Shown piece after piece: positions 53,165 to 62,209 of a stretch of DNA of 64,000 nt. Location of the stretch: contig JAFVBE010000040.1 of the NCBI GenBank assembly GCA_017480195.1, forward strand, positions 1-64,000, given 5' to 3'. A program made the translations under genes and the position numbers. The notes below the pieces were generated by a model. That model ran no database searches. It saw only the letters and a program-made list of their open reading frames with translations, and was not told the DNA's origin. Position 1 is the stretch's first letter. Every line of letters starts with the position of its first letter. Origin of the DNA: Lachnospiraceae bacterium. GTDB lineage: Bacteria > Bacillota > Clostridia > Lachnospirales > Lachnospiraceae.

Positions 53165-54136
53165 ATGCTTATAATCTCATTCTATGTCATCATAATGCTA
53201 TGCCTCATAGCAGGCAATAAAACAGTTATAAGCGGTGCTTCCTATGGTCTTATGCTCTGGTATAATAATGTTCTTCCTCTGCTTATGCCATTTATGCTTG
53301 TATCCGGACTAATTGTATCACGAATCAACGCGCTTCCGAAAAAATTGCAAAAAAAATATGCAGTAATCATCACCCTGTTCACCGGATTACTCTGTGGTTA
53401 TCCGCTTGGTGCAAAAAATGCAAGTGATTTTATAATTAATGATGCTTATGACAAAAGCACAGGTCAACTGCTTCTTGCTCTCGTCAATAACTGTAGTCCA
53501 ATGTTTTTACTTGGGTATATAATTTCAAATCTGCTTGATAATAAAATCACATTAATATTTGCTCTATCTGTAATTTACACACCGTATATAATTCTTATTA
53601 TTTTGAAATTATTATTTTATAAGCTGTCTTCTATATTTAATTTCCAAAATGAAGAAAAAACTGCAAGAACGATGAATAATAATGCAATCTCTAAAAAATC
53701 GCTTCAAGACAAAAATAATTCCAACAAGAAAACTTCCTCTCAAAACACATCAGGTAATGACTACATCATGTCAACCATTATTCAAATCACATATGTCGGG
53801 TTCTATATAATGATTTGTTCGATTATAAGTGAGTACATACTAACTTTAAAAATGATTCCCGAAGATATTCGTATATTTGCTGCAAGTCTGACCGAGATTA
53901 CCAAGGGTGCAAGGCTTATAGCCGACAAATATATGACATCCGGCTCTGTAACAAAACTGTCAAATGCCATTGCATTAATTCTCGGTCTTACCTCCTTTGG
54001 CGGCATATCCGCTATACTACAGACAGGTAATGTAATCAAAGACACTAAACTGTCTATATGGAAATATATAATAGAAAAGACCGTATGCGGTATATCAACA
54101 TACGGTCTGGCTATACTTTTGTTTAATTATCTGTAA
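53165..54136 (+). CDS. ylbJ: Sporulation integral membrane protein YlbJ
   Basis: 323 residues with about eight hydrophobic helices. LMLWYNNVLPLLMPFMLVSG and GLLCGYPLGAKNASD match the nucleoside-recognition (Gate) domain of YlbJ. A hydrophilic insertion of about 45 residues (NEEKTARTMNN... to about residue 200) is longer than usual. YlbJ is needed for spore cortex or heat resistance in Bacillus. The start ATG has only a weak ribosome site (CAGG upstream). It ends one base before the convergent coiled-coil gene, with no room for a terminator. Confidence 0.8.
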   Translation: MLIISFYVIIMLCLIAGNKTVISGASYGLMLWYNNVLPLLMPFMLVSGLIVSRINALPKKLQKKYAVIITLFTGLLCGYPLGAKNASDFIINDAYDKSTGQLLLALVNNCSPMFLLGYIISNLLDNKITLIFALSVIYTPYIILIILKLLFYKLSSIFNFQNEEKTARTMNNNAISKKSLQDKNNSNKKTSSQNTSGNDYIMSTIIQITYVGFYIMICSIISEYILTLKMIPEDIRIFAASLTEITKGARLIADKYMTSGSVTKLSNAIALILGLTSFGGISAILQTGNVIKDTKLSIWKYIIEKTVCGISTYGLAILLFNYL

Positions 54137-54871
54137 TTAGTCGTCGAGAAAATCATCCTCGTCATCATAGTCATCGTCTTCATCGTCTTCATCGCCATAG
54201 ACATCAATGTCCTCATCTATATCATCGCCGGCTGGAGTCTCTTGTTGTGGAGCATCTGCATAAGCACCTTCTAAATCATCCTCGTCAGTCTCTTCATAGG
54301 ACATATTACTTGAGGCTGTAAGAACATTTATATTGGCATCCATCTCACTTATATTATTATCAAGTACATATGTATCGCTTTCAAGTGACTCAATAAGAAC
54401 TCTGTAATTTTCTTTCTCAACATCATGAACTTTATTATACAAATCTCTCATCTCTGAAAGCTTATCCTTAGTATAATACATTGCTCCGAGTCTTATCTCA
54501 TTTGCCTCTTCATTAGCCTGATCAACTATCTGCTGTGCCTGATTTCTTGCCATCTCAAGAATCTCGTTTGCTCTGACATTTGCAAGTTCAGTTATATTAT
54601 GCTGGTCAACAAGGCGGTTAGCTTCATTTACGGATTCCGTGATGATTGCATCAGAACGGGTTCTTGCATCTGCTAAGATAGCTTCCTTGTTACGCATAAT
54701 CTTTCTGCATCTTTCAATCTCACTTGGAAGCTTCAGCTTAAGCTCTTCAATCATTGAGCTTAATTCGTCCTTATGAACAATAATCTTATTCTGCGACAGA
54801 GGTTGATATTTACAATTATCAATAAATATCTCAATCTGGTCAATCATCTCTTCTACGCCTTTTTTACCCAT
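54137..54871 (-). CDS. Coiled-coil cytoplasmic protein (DivIVA/V-ATPase subunit H-like)
   Basis: 244 residues. From about 30 to 165 it is a long helix rich in Glu, Ala, Arg and Asn (ILADARTRSDAIITESVNEA; ANEILEMARNQAQQIVDQA), the pattern of DivIVA-like and V-ATPase subunit H-like annotated Clostridia proteins. The last 30 residues are almost purely Asp/Glu (DDDYDDEDDFLDD). No enzyme motif. AGGAGG lies 9 bases before the ATG. It sits downstream of coaD and rsmD in one direction, so they may be one transcript. Confidence 0.65.
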   Translation of the reverse strand: MGKKGVEEMIDQIEIFIDNCKYQPLSQNKIIVHKDELSSMIEELKLKLPSEIERCRKIMRNKEAILADARTRSDAIITESVNEANRLVDQHNITELANVRANEILEMARNQAQQIVDQANEEANEIRLGAMYYTKDKLSEMRDLYNKVHDVEKENYRVLIESLESDTYVLDNNISEMDANINVLTASSNMSYEETDEDDLEGAYADAPQQETPAGDDIDEDIDVYGDEDDEDDDYDDEDDFLDD

Positions 54872-54891
54872 TGTTAAAAATCCTCCTACAC

Positions 54892-55368
54892 TTAACTAAG
54901 CTTATCTATTAGTTTTGATATAACACATTCCGGCACAAAACCTTTTAAATCCACTCCGTATTTGGCATATTCCTTAACAGTGCTTGAGCTTAAATATGAA
55001 TACTCAATGCTTGTTGATAAAAATACCGTATCGACTTCAGGCGCAACAATCCTGTTGCTCTGTGCCATCTGCATCTCCAAATCAAAATCTGTCAAAGCTC
55101 TTAAGCCTCTTATGACAACATTTGTCTTCTTTTGTTTTACAAAATCAACCAAAAGTCCTTCAAAGGACTCAACAGATACATTATCAATATCCATAACAGC
55201 ATCTTCCAGCATTTTAACACGTTCTTCCAAAGAAAACAATGGTGTTTTTGCAGTATTATTTAAAACACCCACTATAACATGATCAAATATCTTCGCGGAA
55301 CGCCTGATAATATCGTAATGTCCCAAGGTTACCGGGTCAAAGCTACCCGGATATACAGCTACTACCAT
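54892..55368 (-). CDS. coaD: Phosphopantetheine adenylyltransferase
   Basis: 158 residues. [16 protein letters not shown] (T/HxGH nucleotidyltransferase motif), [18 protein letters not shown] and the late [12 protein letters not shown] are all diagnostic. Penultimate step of coenzyme A synthesis. It starts one base after the rsmD stop, a common pair in Firmicutes. Confidence 0.97.
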   Translation of the reverse strand: MVVAVYPGSFDPVTLGHYDIIRRSAKIFDHVIVGVLNNTAKTPLFSLEERVKMLEDAVMDIDNVSVESFEGLLVDFVKQKKTNVVIRGLRALTDFDLEMQMAQSNRIVAPEVDTVFLSTSIEYSYLSSSTVKEYAKYGVDLKGFVPECVISKLIDKLS

Positions 55369-55369
55369 T

Positions 55370-55921
55370 TTATAATTCTCTCTTCTTTAAAAATATATGT
55401 TTATTGGATTTATATCTTTTATCCTTCGTAATCTCATAGCCCAGAGTGTTCACATAGGAAAAGTCTTCATCAAGTGCCGCCTCAACGACAATCAATGTAT
55501 CCTCCGTGAATTCTTTATCCTTAATAGCTGATAAAACCTGTCTCTCAAGGTCTTTGCCATATGGCGGGTCCATAAATATCACATCATAATCGACATATTT
55601 TAATCCCGATACATAGGATATGGCGTCTGCTTTTAGTATATTAGAATTATCCTTAAAATGTGTAAATGCGACATTATCCTCTATACATGCTATCGCTTTT
55701 GGATTAAGCTCTACGAATGTGCAGCTATCGGCTCCGCGACTTAGCGCCTCAATACCAATTCCTCCGCTTCCTGCAAATAAATCCAAAAATTTTGCATCAG
55801 GTATATAACCTGTCAGCATATTAAATAAGGTTTCCTTTATCCTATCCGTCGTAGGTCTTGTATCAAGTCCTTCTATGGTTTTCAAAGGTAAGCTTCTTGC
55901 TGTTCCTGCAATAACTCTCAT
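55370..55921 (-). CDS. rsmD: 16S rRNA m2G966 methyltransferase RsmD
   Basis: 183 residues from the ATG ending at 55921 (GAGG 9 bases upstream); starts [14 protein letters not shown] and has [18 protein letters not shown] site [15 protein letters not shown], then catalytic DPPYG. Methylates G966 (E. coli numbering) of 16S rRNA. Coupled to coaD. Confidence 0.95.
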   Translation of the reverse strand: MRVIAGTARSLPLKTIEGLDTRPTTDRIKETLFNMLTGYIPDAKFLDLFAGSGGIGIEALSRGADSCTFVELNPKAIACIEDNVAFTHFKDNSNILKADAISYVSGLKYVDYDVIFMDPPYGKDLERQVLSAIKDKEFTEDTLIVVEAALDEDFSYVNTLGYEITKDKRYKSNKHIFLKKREL

Positions 55922-55951
55922 TATGTACATCCTCTCTCATTTTGTCAACCA

Positions 55952-57544
55952 TTAATTATCATTTTTTATCTGATTTTTAAACCACTTTCCTGTCTCTGAC
56001 AGCTCATCATCCGTCCATCCTGAGGTCTTATTACACGAAGATGATATAAGCGACGAGGTTTCATCCTTATTGGATATGTTCCATACCGCATAGGACAGAT
56101 TATAATCATCTATTAAATTAAACCATGCATCCGCCTCGTTATAATCTATACTTCCATTACCGGAAGCATCACATATGCTGCACTCGCTTATAAATACGGG
56201 AAGTCCCTTGCCAATGGCTGTTGTTACTTTATTCCTTATAGCATCTTTATGAGTAGAAGCATAAAAATGTGCCGCATACATTATATTATCATAACCTGTT
56301 ATCGGGTCATTCGCTGCTATGTCAACATCCTGTGACCAAGTCGGTGTTCCTACGATTATTATTGTATCAGGGCAATTCTCCCTTATGACCGGAATTACTT
56401 CCTCTGCATAGCTTTTTACATCGCTCCATGCAGCATTTCCATTCGGCTCATTACATATTTCAAATATTACATTATCATAATCCTTATATTTTTCTGACAT
56501 CTCATTAAAAAAGTCTAATGCGTCAGCTTTATAAACCTGAGGATTCTGTTCCTGTAACACATGCCAGTCAACTATTACATACATTCCTAAATCTGTAGCC
56601 GCATTTACCCCTTCATCAACCAGACCTTTTAAATACTCCTTGTCACCACCGTTTGAATATCCGCCACTCTCATGTGTGTACATGGCTATTCTTATCATAT
56701 TGGCACCCCAGTCATCGCGGAAGGTCTTAAAGGTATCGTAGCTCACATAATCAGGAAACCATGCTATGCCATGCGTACTCGGTCCCTTAAGCTGGAATTT
56801 ATTTCCATTCTTATCAACTATATCCGTGCCATTTACACTCAGCTTTCCATGAACTTCAAATGGAGTCTTGCCATTATCATCTGTTTTTTTCTGTGAATTA
56901 TCCTCTGCCTCAGTAGTCTCTTCCTTCGCATCAGTCGTTGCTTCTTCTGAGTCTTCCTTAGTTAATTCGTACTCCTTGCCATCTACATAAAGTGTAGCAT
57001 TACTAATTTTTTTAAATTCACTTTCCGAAGATGCTGTAACAATTATTCCTATATCCTTAAGTGTCTGATTCGCAGATACTACACCATTATATTCTACAGG
57101 CTCTAATGTGAGGACTCCGTTATCCTTAGATGTATTGCAGTTCCAAAAGCTGTCTACGGTAGTATCCTTTCCTATATCTATCTTTACTGACCAGTCCTTA
57201 ATGTCACTACCTGTTTTATTGGTTATGCTTACATCAAGCTGTCCTGAATATTTGCCATTATTCTCCCAACTATTCGTACTTGTCACACTTGCATAGCATA
57301 GAAGTTCATTGGAGGTTCCCTCCTCAGTATCCTCCTGTGTCTCATCCTCTGCCTGCGCATCTGTATCTCCTGCTTTTGCATCTGTCAGAGTTTCTTCCGT
57401 TACTGTATCTGTATTATCATTATCCTTCTTATCTTCTTTGTCCGGCTTAAGAAGTGCAATCAGAAGTCCGATGATTACTACAGCAAATATCGCTATTACT
57501 GCTATTAAAATTTTATTCGTATTTTTTTGTTTATTATCGTCCAT
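55952..57544 (-). CDS. Membrane-anchored GH5 endoglucanase with CBM2-like domain
   Basis: 530 residues. One membrane helix at about 11-30 (ILIAVIAIFAVVIIGLLIALL) and an acidic linker anchor it. At about 85-195 is a CBM2-like beta-sandwich (SWENNGKYSGQLDVSITNKT, DWSVKIDIG). From about 235 a GH5 (subfamily 2-like) catalytic domain follows: GPSTHGIAWFP, IVDWHVL, the acid/base in EICNEPNG and the nucleophile in FISECSICD. Expected to cut beta-1,4-glucans outside the cell. The membrane anchor instead of a secreted form is less common. Stop TAA; the gene is downstream of no sugar transporter, so it stands alone. Confidence 0.92.
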   Translation of the reverse strand: MDDNKQKNTNKILIAVIAIFAVVIIGLLIALLKPDKEDKKDNDNTDTVTEETLTDAKAGDTDAQAEDETQEDTEEGTSNELLCYASVTSTNSWENNGKYSGQLDVSITNKTGSDIKDWSVKIDIGKDTTVDSFWNCNTSKDNGVLTLEPVEYNGVVSANQTLKDIGIIVTASSESEFKKISNATLYVDGKEYELTKEDSEEATTDAKEETTEAEDNSQKKTDDNGKTPFEVHGKLSVNGTDIVDKNGNKFQLKGPSTHGIAWFPDYVSYDTFKTFRDDWGANMIRIAMYTHESGGYSNGGDKEYLKGLVDEGVNAATDLGMYVIVDWHVLQEQNPQVYKADALDFFNEMSEKYKDYDNVIFEICNEPNGNAAWSDVKSYAEEVIPVIRENCPDTIIIVGTPTWSQDVDIAANDPITGYDNIMYAAHFYASTHKDAIRNKVTTAIGKGLPVFISECSICDASGNGSIDYNEADAWFNLIDDYNLSYAVWNISNKDETSSLISSSCNKTSGWTDDELSETGKWFKNQIKNDN

Positions 57545-57620
57545 ATAGCCTCCTGCAATTCAATTTCTAAATTTTTGACGTATTATCAAATTTTTCAAGT
57601 TTATTTTATTTTATCACGCG

Positions 57621-57627
57621 CATACTA
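57621..57627 (+). promoter_or_regulatory. Possible sigma-G -10 element of the spore protein gene
   Basis: CATACTA fits the forespore sigma-G -10 consensus (CATnnTA). GTTTA lies about 17 bases upstream as a poor -35. A perfect inverted repeat, TGTAACAA/TTGTTACA, follows in the leader at 57632-57658. Confidence 0.45.
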
Positions 57628-57709
57628 ACAGTGTAACAAGAAATTGTGATTGTTACAAGATAAGATTTTTCTAATCTTAAAAAAGCTACTGTTAAAAGGA
57701 GAAAAAGTT

Positions 57710-57907
57710 ATGAGCAAGAATACAACAAGTGTACCGGAAGCAAAGAGTGCTATGGACAGATTCAAATTTGAAGTTGCAAATGAGATAGGTGTTCCTCTTA
57801 CTGATGGTTACAACGGTAACCTTACTTCTAAGCAGAATGGTTCAGTAGGTGGTATGATGGTTAAGAAGATGATTGCTGAGCAGGAAAAGCAGATGTCAGG
57901 TAGATAA
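57710..57907 (+). CDS. Alpha/beta-type small acid-soluble spore protein
   Basis: 65 residues from the ATG at 57710 (AAGGAG 8 bases upstream). The family's two signatures are present: KFEVANEIGVPLTDGYNG, with the GPR protease cleavage site at E-I-G, and LTSKQNGSVGGMMVKKMI. These proteins coat spore DNA and are made only in the forespore. This is the firmest evidence in the window that the organism can sporulate or descends from a sporulator. Confidence 0.96.
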   Translation: MSKNTTSVPEAKSAMDRFKFEVANEIGVPLTDGYNGNLTSKQNGSVGGMMVKKMIAEQEKQMSGR

Positions 57908-57938
57908 GTATTTTTTCCTCCTATCAAAAATGAAAACG

Positions 57939-57976
57939 GGGCTGTGGCATTGAATAAATATTTGATGCCGCAGCCC
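57939..57976. terminator. Terminator between spore protein gene and degV
   Basis: GGGCTGTGGCAT pairs with ATGCCGCAGCCC around a 14-base loop between convergent genes. Confidence 0.8.
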
Positions 57977-57986
57977 TTATGCATTT

Positions 57987-58841
57987 TTAATTTTCATAGA
58001 ACAGTACGCCAAGAGTACCGGGTCCGCAATGACTGGATATAACTCCGCTCGCATGTGTCTCGGTTATATTTTCAAATATATTAAGTTCCTCAAGATACTG
58101 CCTTACCTTCTCGACAACCTCCGGATGCGCCTGAGAATGGGTGATAAAGACCTGTCTCTTATCAGCCTTTTCCAATTGTGGTTTTAGGTCTGCCACATAT
58201 TGAAGTGTAACCTTGTCCTGTTTGCCACGATATTTCTTAGCCACATGCATCTTTCCATTCTCTACTACTATCTCCGGTTTTAATTTGAGTGTATTGCCAA
58301 GTAAGGCCGTAGCCGTCGAGCATCTGCCGCCTCTTCCAAGATAGGTTAGCGTATCAACTACGAAGCTTGCTCTGACCTTGTCACGACGAGCATTTACCAT
58401 ATCTGCAATCTCTGATGCAGACTTGCCTTCTTCTCTTAATCTTGCCGCATATAATATCTGCAAGCCTATACCTGTAGATAAATTCATAGAATCTATGACA
58501 TATACATGCTCAGCATAGTTCAAATCCTCTGCTGCCATCCTTGCAACATTACAGCAGGTGCTCATTTCCTCTGATATGCAGAAAAACATTATGTCACAGC
58601 CCTCATTTTTATATTTTTCAATCAATTCCTTAGTCTTATCATAGGTAATTGCCGCTGTCTTCGGCGTGGTTTTCTTCGCATCTGCCCATGCAAAAATCTC
58701 CGTTGGGTTGGTGTCTATGCCATCAAGATATGACTTATCATCCATTATGATACATAGTGGGTCTACATCTATATCATACTGTGCAAGCTGCTCCTTGGAT
58801 AAATCACTGGAGCTGTCTGTGATTATTTTGATTTTGTTCAT
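57987..58841 (-). CDS. DegV family protein (fatty acid-binding)
   Basis: 284 residues. DSSSDLS at the N-terminus, a long middle with MFFCISEEMSTCCNVARMAA, and YLGRGGRCST are DegV marks. Family members bind a fatty acid and, in the FakB subgroup, present it to the kinase FakA. There is no fakA-like gene near, so the subgroup is open. Confidence 0.92.
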   Translation of the reverse strand: MNKIKIITDSSSDLSKEQLAQYDIDVDPLCIIMDDKSYLDGIDTNPTEIFAWADAKKTTPKTAAITYDKTKELIEKYKNEGCDIMFFCISEEMSTCCNVARMAAEDLNYAEHVYVIDSMNLSTGIGLQILYAARLREEGKSASEIADMVNARRDKVRASFVVDTLTYLGRGGRCSTATALLGNTLKLKPEIVVENGKMHVAKKYRGKQDKVTLQYVADLKPQLEKADKRQVFITHSQAHPEVVEKVRQYLEELNIFENITETHASGVISSHCGPGTLGVLFYEN

Positions 58842-58873
58842 GTTGTATGTCTCCTCTTAAATAATCTTATATA

Positions 58874-59491
58874 TTACTCATATATCGGCTCGAAATCACT
58901 TGCATCATGTCCGCATAACGGGCAGGTAAAATCTGACGGAAGCGTCTCACCCTCATATACATATCCGCATATCTTACATTTCCAGCCTACAATCTTCTTT
59001 TCCTTATCCACTTTTTCAGGCTTTGGTTTTACATCACTTTGATAATCAGCATAGGTAAGAGGCGGATTGTCACTAAGCACCTTTGCATCCACAATCTCAG
59101 CTATAAACAATGTATGCGAACCAAGGTCTGTCTCCGAAAGCACCTTACAGGATATAACTGCGCAGGACTGCCAAGCAATATACGGATTGCCCATATCATC
59201 AAGCTGCGGCGTAAATTCCGCAAATTTGTCCACATCACGACCTGATTGGAATCCAAATCTTTTAATCGTATCAAAACTTACCGTCTTATCAAGCATAGTA
59301 AGTGCAAACTGCTTACTCTCCTTAATTAACTCACAGGTATAATTCTTGTTAATCACTGATATTGCCACTCGTACAGGGTCATTTGCCACCTGTATACAGG
59401 TATTGGTTATACATGCGTTCATCTTGTCACCGCTCTTTGTACCGAGCATAAACACTCCGTATGAAAGTTTGTACAATGCCTTATTATCCAT
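58874..59491 (-). CDS. High-molecular-weight rubredoxin (flavin reductase-rubredoxin)
   Basis: 205 residues: a flavin reductase-like FMN-binding domain (residues 1-150, GVFMLGTKSGDKMNACITNT) joined to a rubredoxin with CKICGYVYEGE and CPLCGHDASDF, the two Cys pairs that bind one iron. In Clostridia such proteins pass electrons from NADH to flavodiiron O2 or NO reductases. The partner oxidoreductase is not in the window. Confidence 0.93.
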   Translation of the reverse strand: MDNKALYKLSYGVFMLGTKSGDKMNACITNTCIQVANDPVRVAISVINKNYTCELIKESKQFALTMLDKTVSFDTIKRFGFQSGRDVDKFAEFTPQLDDMGNPYIAWQSCAVISCKVLSETDLGSHTLFIAEIVDAKVLSDNPPLTYADYQSDVKPKPEKVDKEKKIVGWKCKICGYVYEGETLPSDFTCPLCGHDASDFEPIYE

Positions 59492-59512
59492 AATTTCTCC
59501 TCCTTATTCTAC

Positions 59513-59780
59513 AAGCCTACTCGCTTGGATAAATCCATCGCAGGCACGCGTTAGTGCAGCAGTCTCCAAATAAGTGCATTTTATTACTTGTCTAAATTGC
59601 CATCAACTTCGTTGTCCTCATTCGTCGTAGAAAAACTACGACTCATTCGGAACGCCTTGTTGAATGACAATTTATACGACGTAAAAAATTCAGGTATTTG
59701 GAGACTGATGCACTGCAAAGATTCGCACGCACCGGCGGCTCATATTACCTGCTTATGGATTCATCCAAGCTTCGTAAGCC
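59513..59780. repeat. Palindromic repeat, copy B (long form)
   Basis: 268 bases that fold end to end: GCTTGGATAAATCCAT against ATGGATTCATCCAAGC at the ends, GTGCAGCAGTCTCCAAATA against its inverse copy further in, and a central TCGTCGTAG/CTACGACTCA tip at about 59635. It contains no gene. The core sequences CGCAGGCACGC and GATTCGCACGCA...CCGGCGGCTCATATTACC are shared with copy A at 5997-6129. It fills the gap between dtd and the rubredoxin gene. Confidence 0.85.
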
Positions 59781-59791
59781 ATATACATAGT

Positions 59792-60241
59792 TTAACAGAT
59801 TTCTGTACTGTCCAATATTATTGTAAATGGACCATCATTTATAAGCTCAACCTGCATGTCTGCGCCGAACTCTCCGGTCTCAACCACTTTAATTTCATTT
59901 TTACATAGCTCAACTATATAATTATATATTTCTTCTGCGTGTTCAGGGCTTCCGGCTTTTATAAATGATGGACGGTTACCCTTCTTGCAATCTGCATATA
60001 GTGTAAACTGTGACACCAGAAGAAGCTGCCCATCCACATCCTTTATTGATAGATTAGTCTTACCATCATCATCTGCGAATATCCGAAGTCCAATCAGCTT
60101 TTTAACCATCTTGTCTGCTATCTCCTTCGTGTCCTCTCCGCATACACCAATCAGCACGAGAAAGCCTTTTTCAATTTTTCCGTTTATTTTCTCATCTATG
60201 GTAACACTTGCGCCTGTTACCCTCTGTACAACAAATCTCAT
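59792..60241 (-). CDS. dtd: D-aminoacyl-tRNA deacylase
   Basis: 149 residues, normal length. [16 protein letters not shown] start, [17 protein letters not shown] (catalytic Thr motif) and the Gly-Pro motif GPFTIILDS near the end. It frees D-amino acids from mischarged tRNA. The stop is 12 bases from palindromic repeat B. Confidence 0.96.
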   Translation of the reverse strand: MRFVVQRVTGASVTIDEKINGKIEKGFLVLIGVCGEDTKEIADKMVKKLIGLRIFADDDGKTNLSIKDVDGQLLLVSQFTLYADCKKGNRPSFIKAGSPEHAEEIYNYIVELCKNEIKVVETGEFGADMQVELINDGPFTIILDSTEIC

Positions 60242-60263
60242 AACGCAGACCTCGAAATCCTTT

Positions 60264-60614
60264 CTAATGTATTAATTCTCTAACTGCCCTTATAATTACA
60301 GCATCTTCAAATCCTGTATATCCACTGCAATGTACAATCTTGATGCACCCATCTTTATGAAAGCTTATACAAGATAAATCAAAAATTTCATTTCCTTTTA
60401 TCAAAATAAAATCATACCTGTCATAGTCATTTCCCATACGCTCAAATGCGGCTGATATATATCCTGATAAAACCAATGTAAAATTATTGACATCATCATG
60501 TATAGCCTTATCAAATTCAAGCTGTCTTATTGTATTATTTTTATATGGATTATTGATAATATAATCTTTTATTCTCTCTTTATCCTTATCATTAATAGAT
60601 ATACGGCTATACAT
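60264..60614 (-). CDS. Hypothetical protein downstream of the ATPase
   Basis: 116 residues, no family recognised. Charged N-terminal helix ([15 protein letters not shown]), then a small alpha/beta domain with [22 protein letters not shown]. No membrane segment. Its start is 14 bases after the ATPase stop, so it was probably co-transcribed with it. It lies 22 bases before dtd. Confidence 0.5.
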   Translation of the reverse strand: MYSRISINDKDKERIKDYIINNPYKNNTIRQLEFDKAIHDDVNNFTLVLSGYISAAFERMGNDYDRYDFILIKGNEIFDLSCISFHKDGCIKIVHCSGYTGFEDAVIIRAVRELIH

Positions 60615-60628
60615 AGTTTCTTACCTTG

Positions 60629-62059
60629 TTAAATTTCTTTATTTCTAAATAAATCATCCATAGTTACAACCGACTGAATATTACTTGAATACGAATTTTC
60701 AACCATTCCATAAGTTGTAACAAGTGTAGGATAAATAGCATATTTAGTTCCTGTTGAAACAATTAAATCATTTATTTTATTTTTTATATTTTTATCTACT
60801 TTTTGTGTTATTGTATATTCCGTATTTGAATACTTCATTTCGCAAAGATTTATCACTTTATCTTTTCTTACAATAAGTAAATCAATTTGGGAGCCTGCTA
60901 TACCGTTGTCCTTATCAGCCTTGCAATACCATGAATTTACATCAGTATATACCCCTGATATTCCTAATTTTTGTTTTATCTGTTCTATATGCATAAGACA
61001 TACTCTTTCAAAAGCATATCCCATCCATGTATTAACAGCAGGGGTATTTATCTGATTACTCCAAAAATGCTCATCCGTTGGTTCATTCATTAAAAATCTG
61101 TAATAAAACAAGGTAAAGAAATCTATAAGCTGATAAACAGCATTTTTCTTTTTCATGCCAAATGCATAATATTTCCTGATAAATCCACAGCTTTCAAGCT
61201 CTTCAAGTTTCTTGGTTAATTCCCCTGAATTAGCAATATTAATGCTTTTTATTATCTCTTCTCGTGTCATGCCAACCTTTTTCAGGCTTAAAGCTTTAAT
61301 TATTTTTAGATGCATGTCCGGATTCTTAAAAATTGAAGCATATAAATATTTGAACTCATCCTTTAACGGAGCGTCCTTTTGGAATATTATTCTATCTACA
61401 TTTTGTGCCAAACTAAATCCCTTTTCTAAAAAACTCCAGTAATATGGTACTCCTCCAAAGATCATATAATACTGTAAAATCTGTTCTTTGTTAAATGATA
61501 GTCCATTTACACGCATATATTCTTCACACTCAGCTAACGAAAATGGCTGTAGGTTAATATGTTCAGTAAGTCTATTGTATAGACCTCCTTTATTATGAAC
61601 TACCTTTGATAACATCCATGATGTTGCAGATGCGCATACTATAAGAACTATATCCTTTCTTGCCGACGCCCAGCTATTCCAAAAATGTTCAAGGGCTGTA
61701 AGCAGATTACTTTTAGGTGTGTCCATCCATGATAGCTCATCAATAAAAATAATCTTCTTTTTTTCTTTAGAGTTTCTTATCAACTCCTTTAAATCTTCAA
61801 ATGCCTCTAACCAGCTTTGAGGGTTCTTTGAAGATTCACCTCCTGCATCTTTTATTGAGGTTTCAAAAGCAAAAAGCTGTTCCTTTAATGTTCCTTCAAA
61901 CAATCCGGCATGCTGAAATGTAAATCTTTCTTCATAAGCCTCTCTGATAAGATATGTTTTTCAAATCCTTCTTCTTCCATATACAGCTAAAAAATGTGAA
62001 CTATCATCATTAATTATTTTTTTTAATAATGATAACTCTCTATCTCTTCCTATAATCAT
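60629..62059 (-). pseudogene. AAA ATPase (archaeal ATPase/DUF234 type) broken by TGA in Walker A
   Basis: The full frame starts at the ATG ending at 62059 (MIIGRDRELSLLKKI) and runs 477 codons, but codon 33 is TGA (61961-61963) exactly at the Gly of the Walker A motif GRRRI-G-KTYLIREAY. Beyond it all else is intact: Walker B-like IIFIDELSWMD, a winged-helix part near 250-330 and a C-terminal DUF234 nuclease-like end with GIAGSQIDLLIVRKD...CEMKYS. A restart at the ATG ending at 61903 would lack the P-loop. One G to T change explains the break. Confidence 0.85.
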
Positions 62060-62071
62060 TTCTACTCCACC

Positions 62072-62204
62072 TTATAATTCACTAAATCTTAATTTTTTTA
62101 CTACTTTTAGTGAATTATAATCGATTTTTTAAAGATTTACAAGACATATCTGTAATTATAATTCGCTAAATCTCAATTTTTTTATCACTTTAAGCGAATT
62201 ATAA
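62072..62204. repeat. Two tandem covarying hairpins upstream of the ATPase gene
   Basis: Hairpin 1 (62072-62120): TTATAATTCACTAAA against TTTAGTGAATTATAA. Hairpin 2 (62156-62204): TTATAATTCGCTAAA against TTAAGCGAATTATAA. The A to G change in one arm is matched by T to C in the other. Loops are AT-rich and alike. It lies between the pyrC stop and the ATPase start. Confidence 0.85.
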
Positions 62205-62209
62205 TTAAA

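Noticed and set aside
61961..61963. UGA read as glycine (as in Gracilibacteria/SR1)
   Set aside because: UGA ends normal genes here, such as the PIN gene at 18671, and GGA is used freely; only two genes show Gly to UGA, both explained by one base change.
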